From assembly GCA_024233835.1 (NCBI GenBank), contig JACKPC010000005.1, positions 310,001 through 374,000 of the forward strand: 64,000 bases of DNA, written 5' to 3'. Shown piece after piece: positions 52,441 through 61,346 of the stretch. The stretch's first letter is position 1. Each line of letters begins with the position of its first letter. The position numbers and the translations under genes are program-made. Under the pieces are notes generated by a model. That model did no database searches. It saw only the letters and a list, made by a program, of their open reading frames with translations, and had not been told where the DNA came from. This DNA is from Leptospiraceae bacterium (GTDB taxonomy: Bacteria > Spirochaetota > Leptospiria > Leptospirales > Leptospiraceae).

Positions 52441-53737
52441 AAAAGATGTGAATATAAATATACATCATATTACCAGAGTGGAAGGCCATGGAAATTTGGT
52501 CTTAGATATAAAACAGGGAAAGATTGAAAAGTTAGAATTACAGGTTGTTGAAAGCCCCAGATTATTTGAAGTTATGTTCAGAGGACGGCCGTATCACGAG
52601 GTATTTCTAATAGCTTCACGTATATGCGGAATTTGTTCTATTGCACATTCCTTAGCATCGATCCAGGCTATTGAAAAAGCTATGGATATTCATATAAGCG
52701 AACAAACCAGATTGCTCAGACGTTTGATGATGAATGCAGAGTTTATTGAAAGCCATATATTACATGTATATTTTTTAGCAGCACCTGATTTTTTTAACCT
52801 TGGAAGTGTAGTACCCTTAGCCTCTTCCCATCCGGATGTAGTAAAACGAGCTTTACGTTTAAAAAAACTGGGAAACGAAATATGTATTCGATTAATCGGA
52901 AGAAAAGTACATTCCATCAGTATGGCAGTAAAAACTTTCCTGAAAACTCCTACAAAACTTGAACTGAAAAGTCTCCTGGAATATATTGAAGGACATAAAG
53001 AAGATCTGATACATACCTTAGAACTACTAAAAACTCTAAGGATACCGGAGTTTTCAAGGGAAACGGAATATGTTGCATCCTCAGAAGAAAACGACTATCC
53101 ACTCATTGGAGGAAAAATTGGTTCTTCTAAACGTTCGGGAAATTCGCTTGATCCGAAAGATTATAAGGAACTAATTAAAGAATCCTGTATAGAACATTCT
53201 ACTTCAAAACATGTACTTTCAGATTCCGGCAATCCCATTCAGGTAGGGGCTCTGGCCCGATTTAATTTGAACCAGGATAAGCTCCATCCCTGGGCCAAAC
53301 AGGTAGCAGAAGAATTGGGTCTCAAAGCACCAAGTTATAATACCTTCCTGATAACTATAGCACAATTTATTGAAACCATCCATGTTTTTGAAGACTCCAT
53401 CCTAACAATACAAAAACTTTTAGATATGAATTTAAAACAGGAGGATATAAGTGTAGAGCCACAGGAAGGCCGGGGGGTAGGAATAGTAGAAGCACCGAGG
53501 GGGCTATTGATTCACGACTATACAATCAATAAGAAAGGAAACGTAGTTCAGGCAAATTGTATAATTCCAACCGGGATGAATTATGCAAATATTGAAGCTG
53601 ACTTACATCACATGGTTCCGGACATCTTAGAAAAGCCTAAAAGTGAAATTGCTAAGACAATGGAAATGTTAGTAAGGGCATATGATCCCTGTATTTCTTG
53701 CTCCGTTCATTATTTAAACGTAGAATTTAAGGAATAG
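52424..53737 (+). CDS. NiFe hydrogenase large subunit (alpha, group 3b type)
   Basis: A 437-residue protein. ITRVEGHGNLVLDI is the N-terminal motif; RICGICSIAHSLAS near residue 65 and DPCISCSVH near 421 supply the four cysteines of the NiFe site. Eight residues (YLNVEFKE) follow the final histidine and should be removed by the dedicated protease encoded next. The best start is TTG at 52424 with GGAGGGG upstream, inside the small-subunit gene; a GTG at 52448 is an alternative. Gene order beta-gamma, delta, alpha is that of NADP-linked sulfhydrogenases, which can also reduce sulfur or polysulfide in some archaea. Confidence 0.95.
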   Translation: MNSTNKKDVNINIHHITRVEGHGNLVLDIKQGKIEKLELQVVESPRLFEVMFRGRPYHEVFLIASRICGICSIAHSLASIQAIEKAMDIHISEQTRLLRRLMMNAEFIESHILHVYFLAAPDFFNLGSVVPLASSHPDVVKRALRLKKLGNEICIRLIGRKVHSISMAVKTFLKTPTKLELKSLLEYIEGHKEDLIHTLELLKTLRIPEFSRETEYVASSEENDYPLIGGKIGSSKRSGNSLDPKDYKELIKESCIEHSTSKHVLSDSGNPIQVGALARFNLNQDKLHPWAKQVAEELGLKAPSYNTFLITIAQFIETIHVFEDSILTIQKLLDMNLKQEDISVEPQEGRGVGIVEAPRGLLIHDYTINKKGNVVQANCIIPTGMNYANIEADLHHMVPDILEKPKSEIAKTMEMLVRAYDPCISCSVHYLNVEFKE

Positions 53738-54202
53738 ATGGAGACGATTATTGCCTGTTTTGGAAATCCCTTAATGCAGGATGATGGGATAGGAAATCAT
53801 TTGTATAAGTTATTAGAAAATGATGATATTCTTAGAAAATTAAAGATTGTTGATATGGGAACATCCAGTATTGATTTAGTAAGTCTTGCAGAAGATTACG
53901 AAAAAATAGTTATTATTGATGCAATGATTCACGGCAAAGACTCGGGTTGGCTGAGTTTTTTTGAGCTCAACACAAAGAATATTCTAATATTCAATAAACT
54001 AAATCCACGAAATGGACACGGGATTAGTCTCGAACATTCCATTCAAATGATTCATACATTATATCCTTCGAAAAAGCTCTATCTAATTGGAATCGAACCA
54101 TTCCGGATAAGCATGGGATTGGAATTATCAGAAATATTACAAAATAAACTTAAAGGCATTCATGATAGAATATTGGAAATAATCCAAAGAATAAGGAGTT
54201 AA
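53738..54202 (+). CDS. Hydrogenase maturation protease
   Basis: A 154-residue protein of the HyaD/HycI family: ACFGNPLMQDDGIGNHLYKLL with the metal-sensing acidic residues near 15, DMGTSSIDLVSL, VIIDAMIHG near 65 and the late GHGISLEHSIQMIH. It cuts the C-terminal tail from the large subunit after nickel is inserted. The ATG directly follows the large-subunit stop. No hyp genes for metal-centre assembly lie in the window, so they must be elsewhere. Confidence 0.94.
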   Translation: METIIACFGNPLMQDDGIGNHLYKLLENDDILRKLKIVDMGTSSIDLVSLAEDYEKIVIIDAMIHGKDSGWLSFFELNTKNILIFNKLNPRNGHGISLEHSIQMIHTLYPSKKLYLIGIEPFRISMGLELSEILQNKLKGIHDRILEIIQRIRS

Positions 54203-54206
54203 TTTT

Positions 54207-54665
54207 ATGAAAGCTAATACTGATTTACTCAGGCATTTAGAATTTTTCCATGAGTTCCATATAAAAGAAGTTGAGTCATTATCAAAAATTTCAACCATCA
54301 GGGAGGTAAAGGAAGGAGAAATACTCTTTAATGAAGATGATGACCTGGATGAATTGTCTATCGTTATAGATGGGAAAATAATGATCGGTATGACAGTAGC
54401 CAATAAAAGAAAAATTGGACTGGAAACTGTGATAAGCGGTCAACCCCTTGGCTGGTCTGCATTAATTCCTCCTTATACAGCTACATCTTTTGCACAGGTA
54501 CAACAAAGCGGAAAATTAGTAGTATTTAGAGCGACTGAATTGGAAGCTTTATTCCAGGAAGAAAGAGATGGGAACCTGGGGTATAACTTTTTATTAAACC
54601 TCTCAAAGCATATATCTATCCGTTTACGAACCAGCAGATACCAGCTCATTAAGAATTTATCATAA
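54207..54665 (+). CDS. Cyclic-nucleotide-binding-fold protein without DNA-binding domain
   Basis: A 152-residue CRP/FNR-type beta-roll: HIKEVESLSKISTIREVKEGEILFNEDDDLDELSIVIDGKIMIGM near the start and ETVISGQPLGWSALIPPYTATSFAQV in place of the usual phosphate-binding cassette. The arginine that contacts the cyclic phosphate in CRP is not seen there (threonine instead), so it may bind another ligand or none. There is no helix-turn-helix. It starts five bases after the maturation protease and has AAGGAG upstream, so it is in the hydrogenase operon. A terminator follows. Confidence 0.85.
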   Translation: MKANTDLLRHLEFFHEFHIKEVESLSKISTIREVKEGEILFNEDDDLDELSIVIDGKIMIGMTVANKRKIGLETVISGQPLGWSALIPPYTATSFAQVQQSGKLVVFRATELEALFQEERDGNLGYNFLLNLSKHISIRLRTSRYQLIKNLS

Positions 54666-54671
54666 AAAAAT

Positions 54672-54712
54672 CTGAACCGGGAAAGAAACGATTCCTACCT
54701 TTCCGGGTTCAG
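54672..54712. terminator. Bidirectional terminator
   Basis: CTGAACCGGGAAAG and CTTTCCGGGTTCAG form a 14-base-pair stem with one mismatch and a 13-base loop; T residues follow on the plus strand and A residues precede it. It ends the hydrogenase operon and includes the stop of the convergent gene. Confidence 0.9.
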
Positions 54713-55533
54713 GACATTTTTTTTGTTACCTGATCGGTTTTAGTCAGGATATTCTTTTTATCGAGGGGTTTTACAATATAGCCATCGACTTTTAAATCGA
54801 TTACCTTTCTTACATATTCTTCCTCTGTATGGGAGGTAATGATAATAATATGAATCGAAGGATAAGTTACTTTTAACTTTTCAACCAGCTCAATCCCGGA
54901 CATAACCGGCATTTCCATATCTACAAAAAGAATCTCAGGAAGTTTTTCCAACCTATCAAGCATCTCCAGAGCTTTCTGTCCGTTATCGGCACTCATAATT
55001 GTATCAAAGCGATAGTATTCAAGAATTTGCTTTAATAACAAACGTACACTGGCAGAATCATCGACAATACCGGCTCTATAGGAACGGTTTTTCTTCAGAT
55101 TTAAACCGGGTGGATAAGCTAAAAATTTTGTGACTGCTTCCAGTCTCGGAATAATGGTATCCGTCTTAAAGGGTTTTAAGATATATCCATCGATTTCTAA
55201 TTTCATAAGCTGGCTTACTACATCAGAATCCTGTTCTGATGTAACCATGAAGATTCTAAGCTCCGGTCTTATTTTTTTGGCTTCTTTAATTAACTCGATC
55301 CCATTCATGCCCGGCATGTGATAATCTACAAATAAAATATCCAGCTTCTTATCGGAAAATTTTAATTGGTTCAGGGTTTCATCACCGGTGCCTGCTTCCA
55401 TAGCTACTACAAACTTTTGCATGGTAAGAATTCGGTGAAGCATCATCCGAATTATCTGTGAATCGTCAACTATTCCTACCTCAAAAGGAACTTGAGTCCT
55501 GAGATTAATTCCTGCCGGCAAATTACTGCTCAT
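54709..55533 (-). CDS. Tandem double response-regulator receiver protein
   Basis: A 274-residue protein made of two CheY-like receiver domains: residues 16-135 (VGIVDDSQIIRMMLHRIL; ILFVDYHMPGMNG; IFMVTSEQDSD; GYILKPF) and 150-270 (AGIVDDSASVRLLLKQIL; ILFVDMEMPVMSG; IIIITSHTEEE; GYIVKPL). Both keep the phospho-aspartate and lysine. There is no output domain, so it may act as a phosphate relay or sink, or bind a partner. It ends in the terminator shared with the hydrogenase operon. Confidence 0.93.
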   Translation of the reverse strand: MSSNLPAGINLRTQVPFEVGIVDDSQIIRMMLHRILTMQKFVVAMEAGTGDETLNQLKFSDKKLDILFVDYHMPGMNGIELIKEAKKIRPELRIFMVTSEQDSDVVSQLMKLEIDGYILKPFKTDTIIPRLEAVTKFLAYPPGLNLKKNRSYRAGIVDDSASVRLLLKQILEYYRFDTIMSADNGQKALEMLDRLEKLPEILFVDMEMPVMSGIELVEKLKVTYPSIHIIIITSHTEEEYVRKVIDLKVDGYIVKPLDKKNILTKTDQVTKKMS

Positions 55534-55582
55534 AATAACAAAAAAAACTGACCGATATGTCTTGTAAAGTATCTTCTAAAAA

Positions 55583-55600
55583 CCGGGTAGAATTACCCGG
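55583..55600 (-). terminator. Terminator-like hairpin after the CAP-domain gene
   Basis: CCGGGTA and TACCCGG form a seven-base-pair stem around GAAT between two minus-strand genes, just after the stop at 55611. Confidence 0.7.
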
Positions 55601-55610
55601 CTGTAAATTC

Positions 55611-56390
55611 TCAGTAAGGTTTTTCTCCGATATAATTTCCCGGTGGATCGTAATTACAAACCCAAACCTCGGCGCGTCCGCAGGTAGCTAAAGCACAACC
55701 CACACGTTTAGATTTTTTCCAGACCACCTGTGTATAATGCCCGCAAACAGAACGGCAGGAATTGTTACTGTAGTTGTAATCACTGATTTCATCATACCAC
55801 ATTTTTACTACATCATAGGGGCTCATATGTCTACCGGAAGACCAGGCCAGGTTCTCGCCATATTTCTGGGCATAGGTGCCGCTTCTCGGTCTGTGTTGCA
55901 TACCGCAATTCTTGGTCGATTTTAGATAGTTCGCCCATTGCTGAGCATAAGAAGCCAGATTTGCATCCCACACCAAATTTGGAACCCCGGTTTTTTGCCT
56001 GTAGCGATTATGGGCATCAGTCATGCCTTTTAGGTCTCCCGGTTCAGAACCTACCGCATTGGAAGGAGCCGGATCCATTTTTTCTACCTGTTTATCATCG
56101 AGCTTTACGGTAGTTGAGGTATTTACCACACTCACAAGACTACTTCCTGATAGCTTGTAAATTGTGGCAGGATTTATGCTTTTATCATTCACGATTAATT
56201 TGCAGTTTTTTCCACTGCAAGTCCAGCGTAATTTTTTAACATTCACCTTCTTACCGCTTCTGGTATAATAGTTCCAGTTCTGACTTAAATACGAGTAAGC
56301 AGTTTTGACCTGCCCCTGTTCATAAGCAAACAGGGAAACATTTCCCAGAAGAAAAGAAAATAATAGAATAAAAGTAGTTTGCATTTTCAT
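55611..56390 (-). CDS. Exported CAP/SCP-domain protein
   Basis: About 259 residues from the ATG at 56390, with a signal peptide (MKMQTTFILLFSFLLGNVSLFA). Residues 30-100 are a small beta region with a cysteine pair. Residues 130-258 are the CAP domain: DAHNRYRQKTGVPNLVWDANLASYAQQWANYL, GENLAWSSG, CGHYTQVVWKKSKRVGCAL and VCNYDPPGNYIGEKPY, with all four signature motifs. Bacterial CAP proteins have diverse or unknown extracellular roles. Several cysteines suggest disulfides. Confidence 0.93.
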   Translation of the reverse strand: MKMQTTFILLFSFLLGNVSLFAYEQGQVKTAYSYLSQNWNYYTRSGKKVNVKKLRWTCSGKNCKLIVNDKSINPATIYKLSGSSLVSVVNTSTTVKLDDKQVEKMDPAPSNAVGSEPGDLKGMTDAHNRYRQKTGVPNLVWDANLASYAQQWANYLKSTKNCGMQHRPRSGTYAQKYGENLAWSSGRHMSPYDVVKMWYDEISDYNYSNNSCRSVCGHYTQVVWKKSKRVGCALATCGRAEVWVCNYDPPGNYIGEKPY

Positions 56391-56507
56391 AATCACTACA
56401 ATAAAAGGGTAGAAAAGAATTGTCAAATTCTAAAAAATAACCTGTGCAGATCTGGAAACCAGATAGCAAGTATCCAAAAATAGGCATATACACAATAGGG
56501 AGGAAAT

Positions 56508-57917
56508 ATGATAGAAGCCGATAAACTCATCCGCGATAAAATGAAGCAGGAAGGTTTAAGTGAAGAATTAATCGAAGACTTTTTAGAAAAAGTAGACCGG
56601 GTGAGAAAAGGCGAAACGGGTATTGTCAATTGGGAGGAAGTGCAGGATCTGATTCCCTCTGAAGACGAAATCAGTCTTGAAGACATTCAGGCACAATACA
56701 AAGTAAATCCTTCTTCACTTTCAAAGTTAGCAGTTATCAAGCTAAATGGAGGTTTAGGTACTTCCATGGGTCTGGATAAGGCCAAATCACTGGCTGTAGT
56801 AAAAGATGAACTTTCCTTTCTGGAAATCATCATGAAACAATTAATGTACGTTCGAGAAAAATATAATATAGAAGTTCCGCTTATCCTGATGGATAGTTTT
56901 AATACACAAAAAGATTGTACAGAACTTATAAACAAGCTGGGCTTCAAACAAAAATTACCTCATAGTTTTATCCAGAATAAGGTTCCGAGAATACTACAAA
57001 AAAATTTTCATCCTATAGATTTAGAAGATAAGAAGCAGGAATGGTGCCCTCCCGGTCATGGAGACATCTATCTTTCCTTAAAACAAAGCGGAATCTTGCA
57101 GATGTTACTCGATTCCGGTTATGAATATGCCTTTCTTTCCAATGGAGATAATCTGGGTGCAACTATTGAGCCCCATATATTGGAATATCTGCTGGATAAA
57201 AAATTAGAGTTCGTAATGGAAATGACTCCCAAGACCCTGGCTGATAAGAAAGGTGGTGCGATTTATCGAAAAGTGGTAAATGGAAACTATCTCGGACTGG
57301 AACTATTAGAAACGGCGCAGGTTCCAGCGGATCACGAACATGAGTTTTCCGGCATGGGTAAATTCAGAACTTTCTCTACAAATAATCTCTGGATACATCT
57401 TCCCTCTTTAAAGAAACGTCTGGAAGAAGGCAGGATGAAACTCTCTCTCATTGTAAACCCCAAAAACATAGAAGGTATGGATGTATACCAGTTAGAAACC
57501 GCTATGGGTTCTGCTATCGGAAACTTTAGTAAAACCAAGGGTATTATCATACCCCGCACACGTTTTGCTCCGGTTAAGAAATGCGAAGACATTTTAATCC
57601 GTCGTTCCGACTCCTATATTCTACAGGAAGATTATTCTTTGATTATGAATCCAAAACGCCAGAAGAAAGGTATGGAAGAAAACCTGGTCACTTTAGATGA
57701 GAAGTTTTACAAAAAGATTTCCGATTTTGAAAAACGATTCATCCATTATCCTTCTCTTATAGACTCAATTTCCTTTACGGTCGAAGGTGAGTTTATCTTT
57801 GACAGCCCAATTATACTCAAAGGAAATGTTACCTTTCAGAATAAGAGTTCACAACCTATAAGAATTTCCTCTCTGGACAAAAAGGAATTTATAGATGAAA
57901 CGGTTAGTATAACCTAA
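56508..57917 (+). CDS. UTP--glucose-1-phosphate uridylyltransferase, eukaryotic-type (UDPGP family)
   Basis: A 469-residue protein preceded by GGAGGAA. VIKLNGGLGTSMGLDKAKSLAVVKDELSFLEIIMKQL near residue 76 is the UTP-binding loop, FLSNGDNLGATI near 210 the uridine/metal site, and KGGAIYRKVVNG and NNLWIHLPSLKKRLEEG follow. Length and motifs fit the eukaryotic UGPase group, not the shorter GalU. It makes UDP-glucose from UTP and glucose-1-phosphate; a related UDP-sugar specificity cannot be ruled out. Confidence 0.92.
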   Translation: MIEADKLIRDKMKQEGLSEELIEDFLEKVDRVRKGETGIVNWEEVQDLIPSEDEISLEDIQAQYKVNPSSLSKLAVIKLNGGLGTSMGLDKAKSLAVVKDELSFLEIIMKQLMYVREKYNIEVPLILMDSFNTQKDCTELINKLGFKQKLPHSFIQNKVPRILQKNFHPIDLEDKKQEWCPPGHGDIYLSLKQSGILQMLLDSGYEYAFLSNGDNLGATIEPHILEYLLDKKLEFVMEMTPKTLADKKGGAIYRKVVNGNYLGLELLETAQVPADHEHEFSGMGKFRTFSTNNLWIHLPSLKKRLEEGRMKLSLIVNPKNIEGMDVYQLETAMGSAIGNFSKTKGIIIPRTRFAPVKKCEDILIRRSDSYILQEDYSLIMNPKRQKKGMEENLVTLDEKFYKKISDFEKRFIHYPSLIDSISFTVEGEFIFDSPIILKGNVTFQNKSSQPIRISSLDKKEFIDETVSIT

Positions 57918-57932
57918 TAAATTATCATCTTC

Positions 57933-58892
57933 TTATACTTTCATTTCATAGCAGGCTCTATGCAGGGAGTCTGCTAATTCTTCTATATCTTCTTTTCTGG
58001 CAAGTTGAGCTCTCCAGCTTTCGGGAATATTCTCCAAACCATAGTACAGACCTGCCGGACCTCCTACTACACAGGCAGTGGTATCGGTATCATATCCGAG
58101 ATTTACTGCTTTTAATACAGCTTCTTTATAGGAACCTGTTGTTAAAAGACAATACAGGGCTGCTTCTAAAGTATAAACTACATAACCTTCTGATTGTATT
58201 TTTTCTGAAGCTATAGTTTCTATATCCCCGGATAAGATTTTATGTAAAACTTTCCATTCCTTCTCATCAACTATAGCCCTATACTTTTCCTTTAGCTTAC
58301 AAACGGACAGATAGGCTTCCTGTAAAGTTTTCCCTTCTAAGAGGAATAAGCAGAAATCTATATAAATATAACAACATATAACAGAACGAATATGGGTATG
58401 GGTAATTCCTGAAATTTCAGAAATCAAGCTAAATTTCTCATCTTCCTTTATGTTTTTTCCATGAAGATAAAAGCAAAGAGGTAAGATACGCATCAAAGAA
58501 CCATTGCCGTTTTCACTTTCCAGGTAAGCCCCACAATGATACGGGTCTCCATTTTCTTTATACCGATGAAGAGCAGCCGAAGTGCTGATACCTATATCAA
58601 ATACAGTTCCATATGCAGTCCAATACCCCTTCTCCAACCAGAGTATAAATTTGTTGGCAATCTCTTTCAAATGATAGCCACCGCATAGGCTCTCCGCCAG
58701 ACAGAAGCTAAGAGAACTATCATCCGACCAGGTGCCGGGAGGCTGGTGATGGGTGCCATATCCGAGCATATCTTTGACTTCATGCTCGATAAAATAGTCT
58801 CTGTGTTTGAACTCAAGCGGCACTCCGAGGGCATCTCCTACGGCCAGGCCCAGAAGTCCGGCTCGAACAATATTTGAATTTATATCTTTCAT
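57933..58892 (-). CDS. ADP-ribosylglycohydrolase family protein
   Basis: A 319-residue all-helical protein. GLLGLAVGDALGVPLEF near residue 12, PGTWSDDSSLSFCLAESL near 52 (metal-binding acidic pair) and NLGYDTDTTACVVGGPAGLYYG near 275 (second metal site) are the family signature. It should remove ADP-ribose from proteins or act on related molecules such as dinitrogenase-reductase-type targets. It lies five bases before the cyclase gene's end on the same strand, so the two may be co-transcribed. Confidence 0.93.
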   Translation of the reverse strand: MKDINSNIVRAGLLGLAVGDALGVPLEFKHRDYFIEHEVKDMLGYGTHHQPPGTWSDDSSLSFCLAESLCGGYHLKEIANKFILWLEKGYWTAYGTVFDIGISTSAALHRYKENGDPYHCGAYLESENGNGSLMRILPLCFYLHGKNIKEDEKFSLISEISGITHTHIRSVICCYIYIDFCLFLLEGKTLQEAYLSVCKLKEKYRAIVDEKEWKVLHKILSGDIETIASEKIQSEGYVVYTLEAALYCLLTTGSYKEAVLKAVNLGYDTDTTACVVGGPAGLYYGLENIPESWRAQLARKEDIEELADSLHRACYEMKV

Positions 58893-58897
58893 ATAGA

Positions 58898-60406
58898 TTA
58901 TACCTCTAATCTACTTTTTTCGTATTCTTCCAGAACATAAGGAACATAACCTTCCTTATCCGAGTGTTTTATATGAGAAATAAGCCAATCAGATAGAAAA
59001 GAAATAACTCTTTTGGGAGCTTCTTTATCTCCCGTCTTCAGGTCTTTTTCTGCATCCAACACTTTTCCAATAAAAATGAGATGAGATAATTTATGATTAT
59101 CAAAATCCGGATAATTTACTTTCAACATTAATTCTTCTTCGAGGGTAAAATGGGTATATACATAGATCTTGAGATTATTAAAAATCCTCGATAGAACTTC
59201 CATTTCCCTTCCGTATTTCTGGGCCCTGGCAAGATTATTCAGTATTTCAAAAAGAGACTTATGCTGGGAATCAATTACATCAATGCCGGTAGACCAGTCC
59301 TGATCCCATTTCACTAAATCATTTTCATGAAACTGCTTCAAGACCATGCCGTCGACTAAGAGATTGGCTGTTTTATTTAAGTAATAAACAGCAGCCTTAT
59401 CACTCGGATTTTCTTTTAAAACTTCTAAAAACTTTTCCCAGGATTTCTCATATTCACCACTTTGAAAAATCATTACTCCATTATCAAATAATTCTTTGGT
59501 CTCATTTTTTAAGCGAATCTGTTCCTCATAATCTGCACTGTAAACCTCGCAAATAAAAGTAGTATCTTCCTTACCCCGTATATTTGCATAGTCTAAAAAT
59601 CGAATATTAAAGTTTTGCGGTTCTTCTATATTATGTAAAATATCTTCACTTATAATAATAGAAGCTCCATATTCCTTCGTAAGACTTTCCAATCTCGAAG
59701 CGGTATTCACCACATCCGATATGACGGTTGTCTGTAATAGTTTTCCGCCCCCTACTACTCCTAAGAGCACATCTCCAAAATGAATCCCGATTCCTATCGA
59801 TATTTTAAATTCTTTTCCATTGATGACAAAGGGTTGGTTTTGAATATCCTTTTGCATTTCAATTGCACAGGATATGGCATCGTCCACGGTTCCGGGAAAA
59901 ACAGCCAGAATGGCATCGCCTATGTACTTATCAATAATCCCGTGATACTTATAAAGAATGGCATTCATTCTTTCAAAATAAGCATTCAGGAATTTTAATA
60001 CTTCTTCCGGTGGATTCCTTTCGGAAAGAGAGGTAAAAGAGCGAATGTCCGAGAAGAATACGGTCATCTCTTTTTTTATTTGATTACCAAGAGAAATGTC
60101 AACAATCTGGCTGGAACCCAGAAAATACAGCATCTCGGAAGGAACAAAGCTCTCATAGAATTGATTTATTTTAGTAAGTTTTTTATTGGATTTCTCCAGG
60201 GAAGAAATAGTTTGGAGATAGGATTTTCTAAATTTATAAACATAAAAAATAAGAAACAAAATTAAACTAAGAAAAATCCAAAAGAACACAGAATATATGC
60301 TAAGATCAGTAGATAATGTTTCTCCTGCCTTTTCAGGATACAAACTTGTAGAAAAAAAAACGAAGAAGTATCTGAAAAGCCTTTGCATATTATTAAACAT
60401 AGCCAT
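58898..60406 (-). CDS. Class III nucleotide cyclase with C-terminal hemerythrin domain
   Basis: About 502 residues; I choose the ATG at 60406 over the upstream TTG at 60442. One membrane helix (about 40-60) precedes a coiled coil and the cyclase domain: VFFSDIRSFTSLSER, IDKYIGDAILAVFPG, HFGDVLLGVVGGG and SDVVNTASRLESL. The metal aspartates, the Asn/Arg transition-state pair and a Lys/Asp pair typical of adenylate specificity are present. A TPR-like linker follows (YEKSWEKFLEVLKENPSDKAAVYYL), then hemerythrin (IDSQHKSL; THFTLEEELM; DNHKLSH; SHIKHSDKE) with all di-iron ligands. It should make cAMP in response to O2 or redox state. Confidence 0.92.
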   Translation of the reverse strand: MAMFNNMQRLFRYFFVFFSTSLYPEKAGETLSTDLSIYSVFFWIFLSLILFLIFYVYKFRKSYLQTISSLEKSNKKLTKINQFYESFVPSEMLYFLGSSQIVDISLGNQIKKEMTVFFSDIRSFTSLSERNPPEEVLKFLNAYFERMNAILYKYHGIIDKYIGDAILAVFPGTVDDAISCAIEMQKDIQNQPFVINGKEFKISIGIGIHFGDVLLGVVGGGKLLQTTVISDVVNTASRLESLTKEYGASIIISEDILHNIEEPQNFNIRFLDYANIRGKEDTTFICEVYSADYEEQIRLKNETKELFDNGVMIFQSGEYEKSWEKFLEVLKENPSDKAAVYYLNKTANLLVDGMVLKQFHENDLVKWDQDWSTGIDVIDSQHKSLFEILNNLARAQKYGREMEVLSRIFNNLKIYVYTHFTLEEELMLKVNYPDFDNHKLSHLIFIGKVLDAEKDLKTGDKEAPKRVISFLSDWLISHIKHSDKEGYVPYVLEEYEKSRLEV

Positions 60407-60467
60407 GGTTCTGTGCAGGTGGCTTTTCAGAGTATTATACAAATTCCTATTTGTAAATAACTTATTT

Positions 60468-61334
60468 TTATCGATGAATTTTTCCCATCTTCCCCTGCTC
60501 GTAGTCCGAAAAGGCCTGCATAATCTCTTCTCTTGTATTCATGACAAAGGGTCCATATCGGGCTACGGGTTCACGAATCGGCTCTCCGGCAATCAAAAGG
60601 CAGCGTCCTCCTCCTTTAGATCCTTCGATTCGAAGTCCATCTCCCCTGATAGGAATTCCGAGTTGTCCGTCCTGTAAACGAATTCGATTCTTTCCTGCGA
60701 TAAGACTACCAAAAAACACATACAGAAATACATGGGAAGTTTCGGATAAAGGAAAGCTATACTCCCCCCCTTCCTCTATAGATATATCATAATATTCAAT
60801 AGGAATACAGGTTTCAATACCGGCTTTGGCACCCGGAACTTCTCCGGCAATTACCCGGATCCTGCATTTTTCTTTTTCAAAGTATACTTCCGGGATTTGC
60901 GAGGGTTCCAGTTCCTGGTAACGGGGTTTGCGCATTTTATCTTTTGCCGGAAGATTGAGCCAGAGCTGAAAACCGTGCATAAGCCCACCTTCTTGTAACA
61001 TTTTTTCTGAGGGAAGCTCGGAATGAATGAGACCACTCCCTGCTGTCATCCATTGCACAGCACCCGGACGCAGAAAACCTTTGTGACCGAAAGAATCTTC
61101 ATGCACCATTTCTCCTTCGAGTAAGTAGGTAACGGTTTCAAAACCTCTGTGTGGATGATCGGGTGCTCCCACCGCTTTCCCTGGTGGATAGTCTACGGGT
61201 CCCATTTCATCCAGAAGTAAAAAGGGATCATAATTATCCAATTCTATTGTAGGAAAAGGTCTTCTAACAACAAAGCCTCCTCCCTCGATTTGTCTGTGAG
61301 CTGTTACAATCTTAGTTATTTCTCTTTCTTGCAT
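60468..61334 (-). CDS. Pirin family protein
   Basis: A 288-residue bicupin. GAPDHPHRGFETVTYLLEGEMVHEDSFGHKGFL near residue 57 holds the three histidines and glutamate of the N-terminal cupin metal site; GAVQWMTAGSGLIHSE and GFQLWLNLPAKDKM are typical pirin segments. Pirins bind iron and include quercetinases and transcription co-regulators. It is between the cyclase and the FadL-like gene on the minus strand and likely co-transcribed with the latter (12-base gap). Confidence 0.95.
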   Translation of the reverse strand: MQEREITKIVTAHRQIEGGGFVVRRPFPTIELDNYDPFLLLDEMGPVDYPPGKAVGAPDHPHRGFETVTYLLEGEMVHEDSFGHKGFLRPGAVQWMTAGSGLIHSELPSEKMLQEGGLMHGFQLWLNLPAKDKMRKPRYQELEPSQIPEVYFEKEKCRIRVIAGEVPGAKAGIETCIPIEYYDISIEEGGEYSFPLSETSHVFLYVFFGSLIAGKNRIRLQDGQLGIPIRGDGLRIEGSKGGGRCLLIAGEPIREPVARYGPFVMNTREEIMQAFSDYEQGKMGKIHR

Positions 61335-61346
61335 AAGTGCCCCTGT

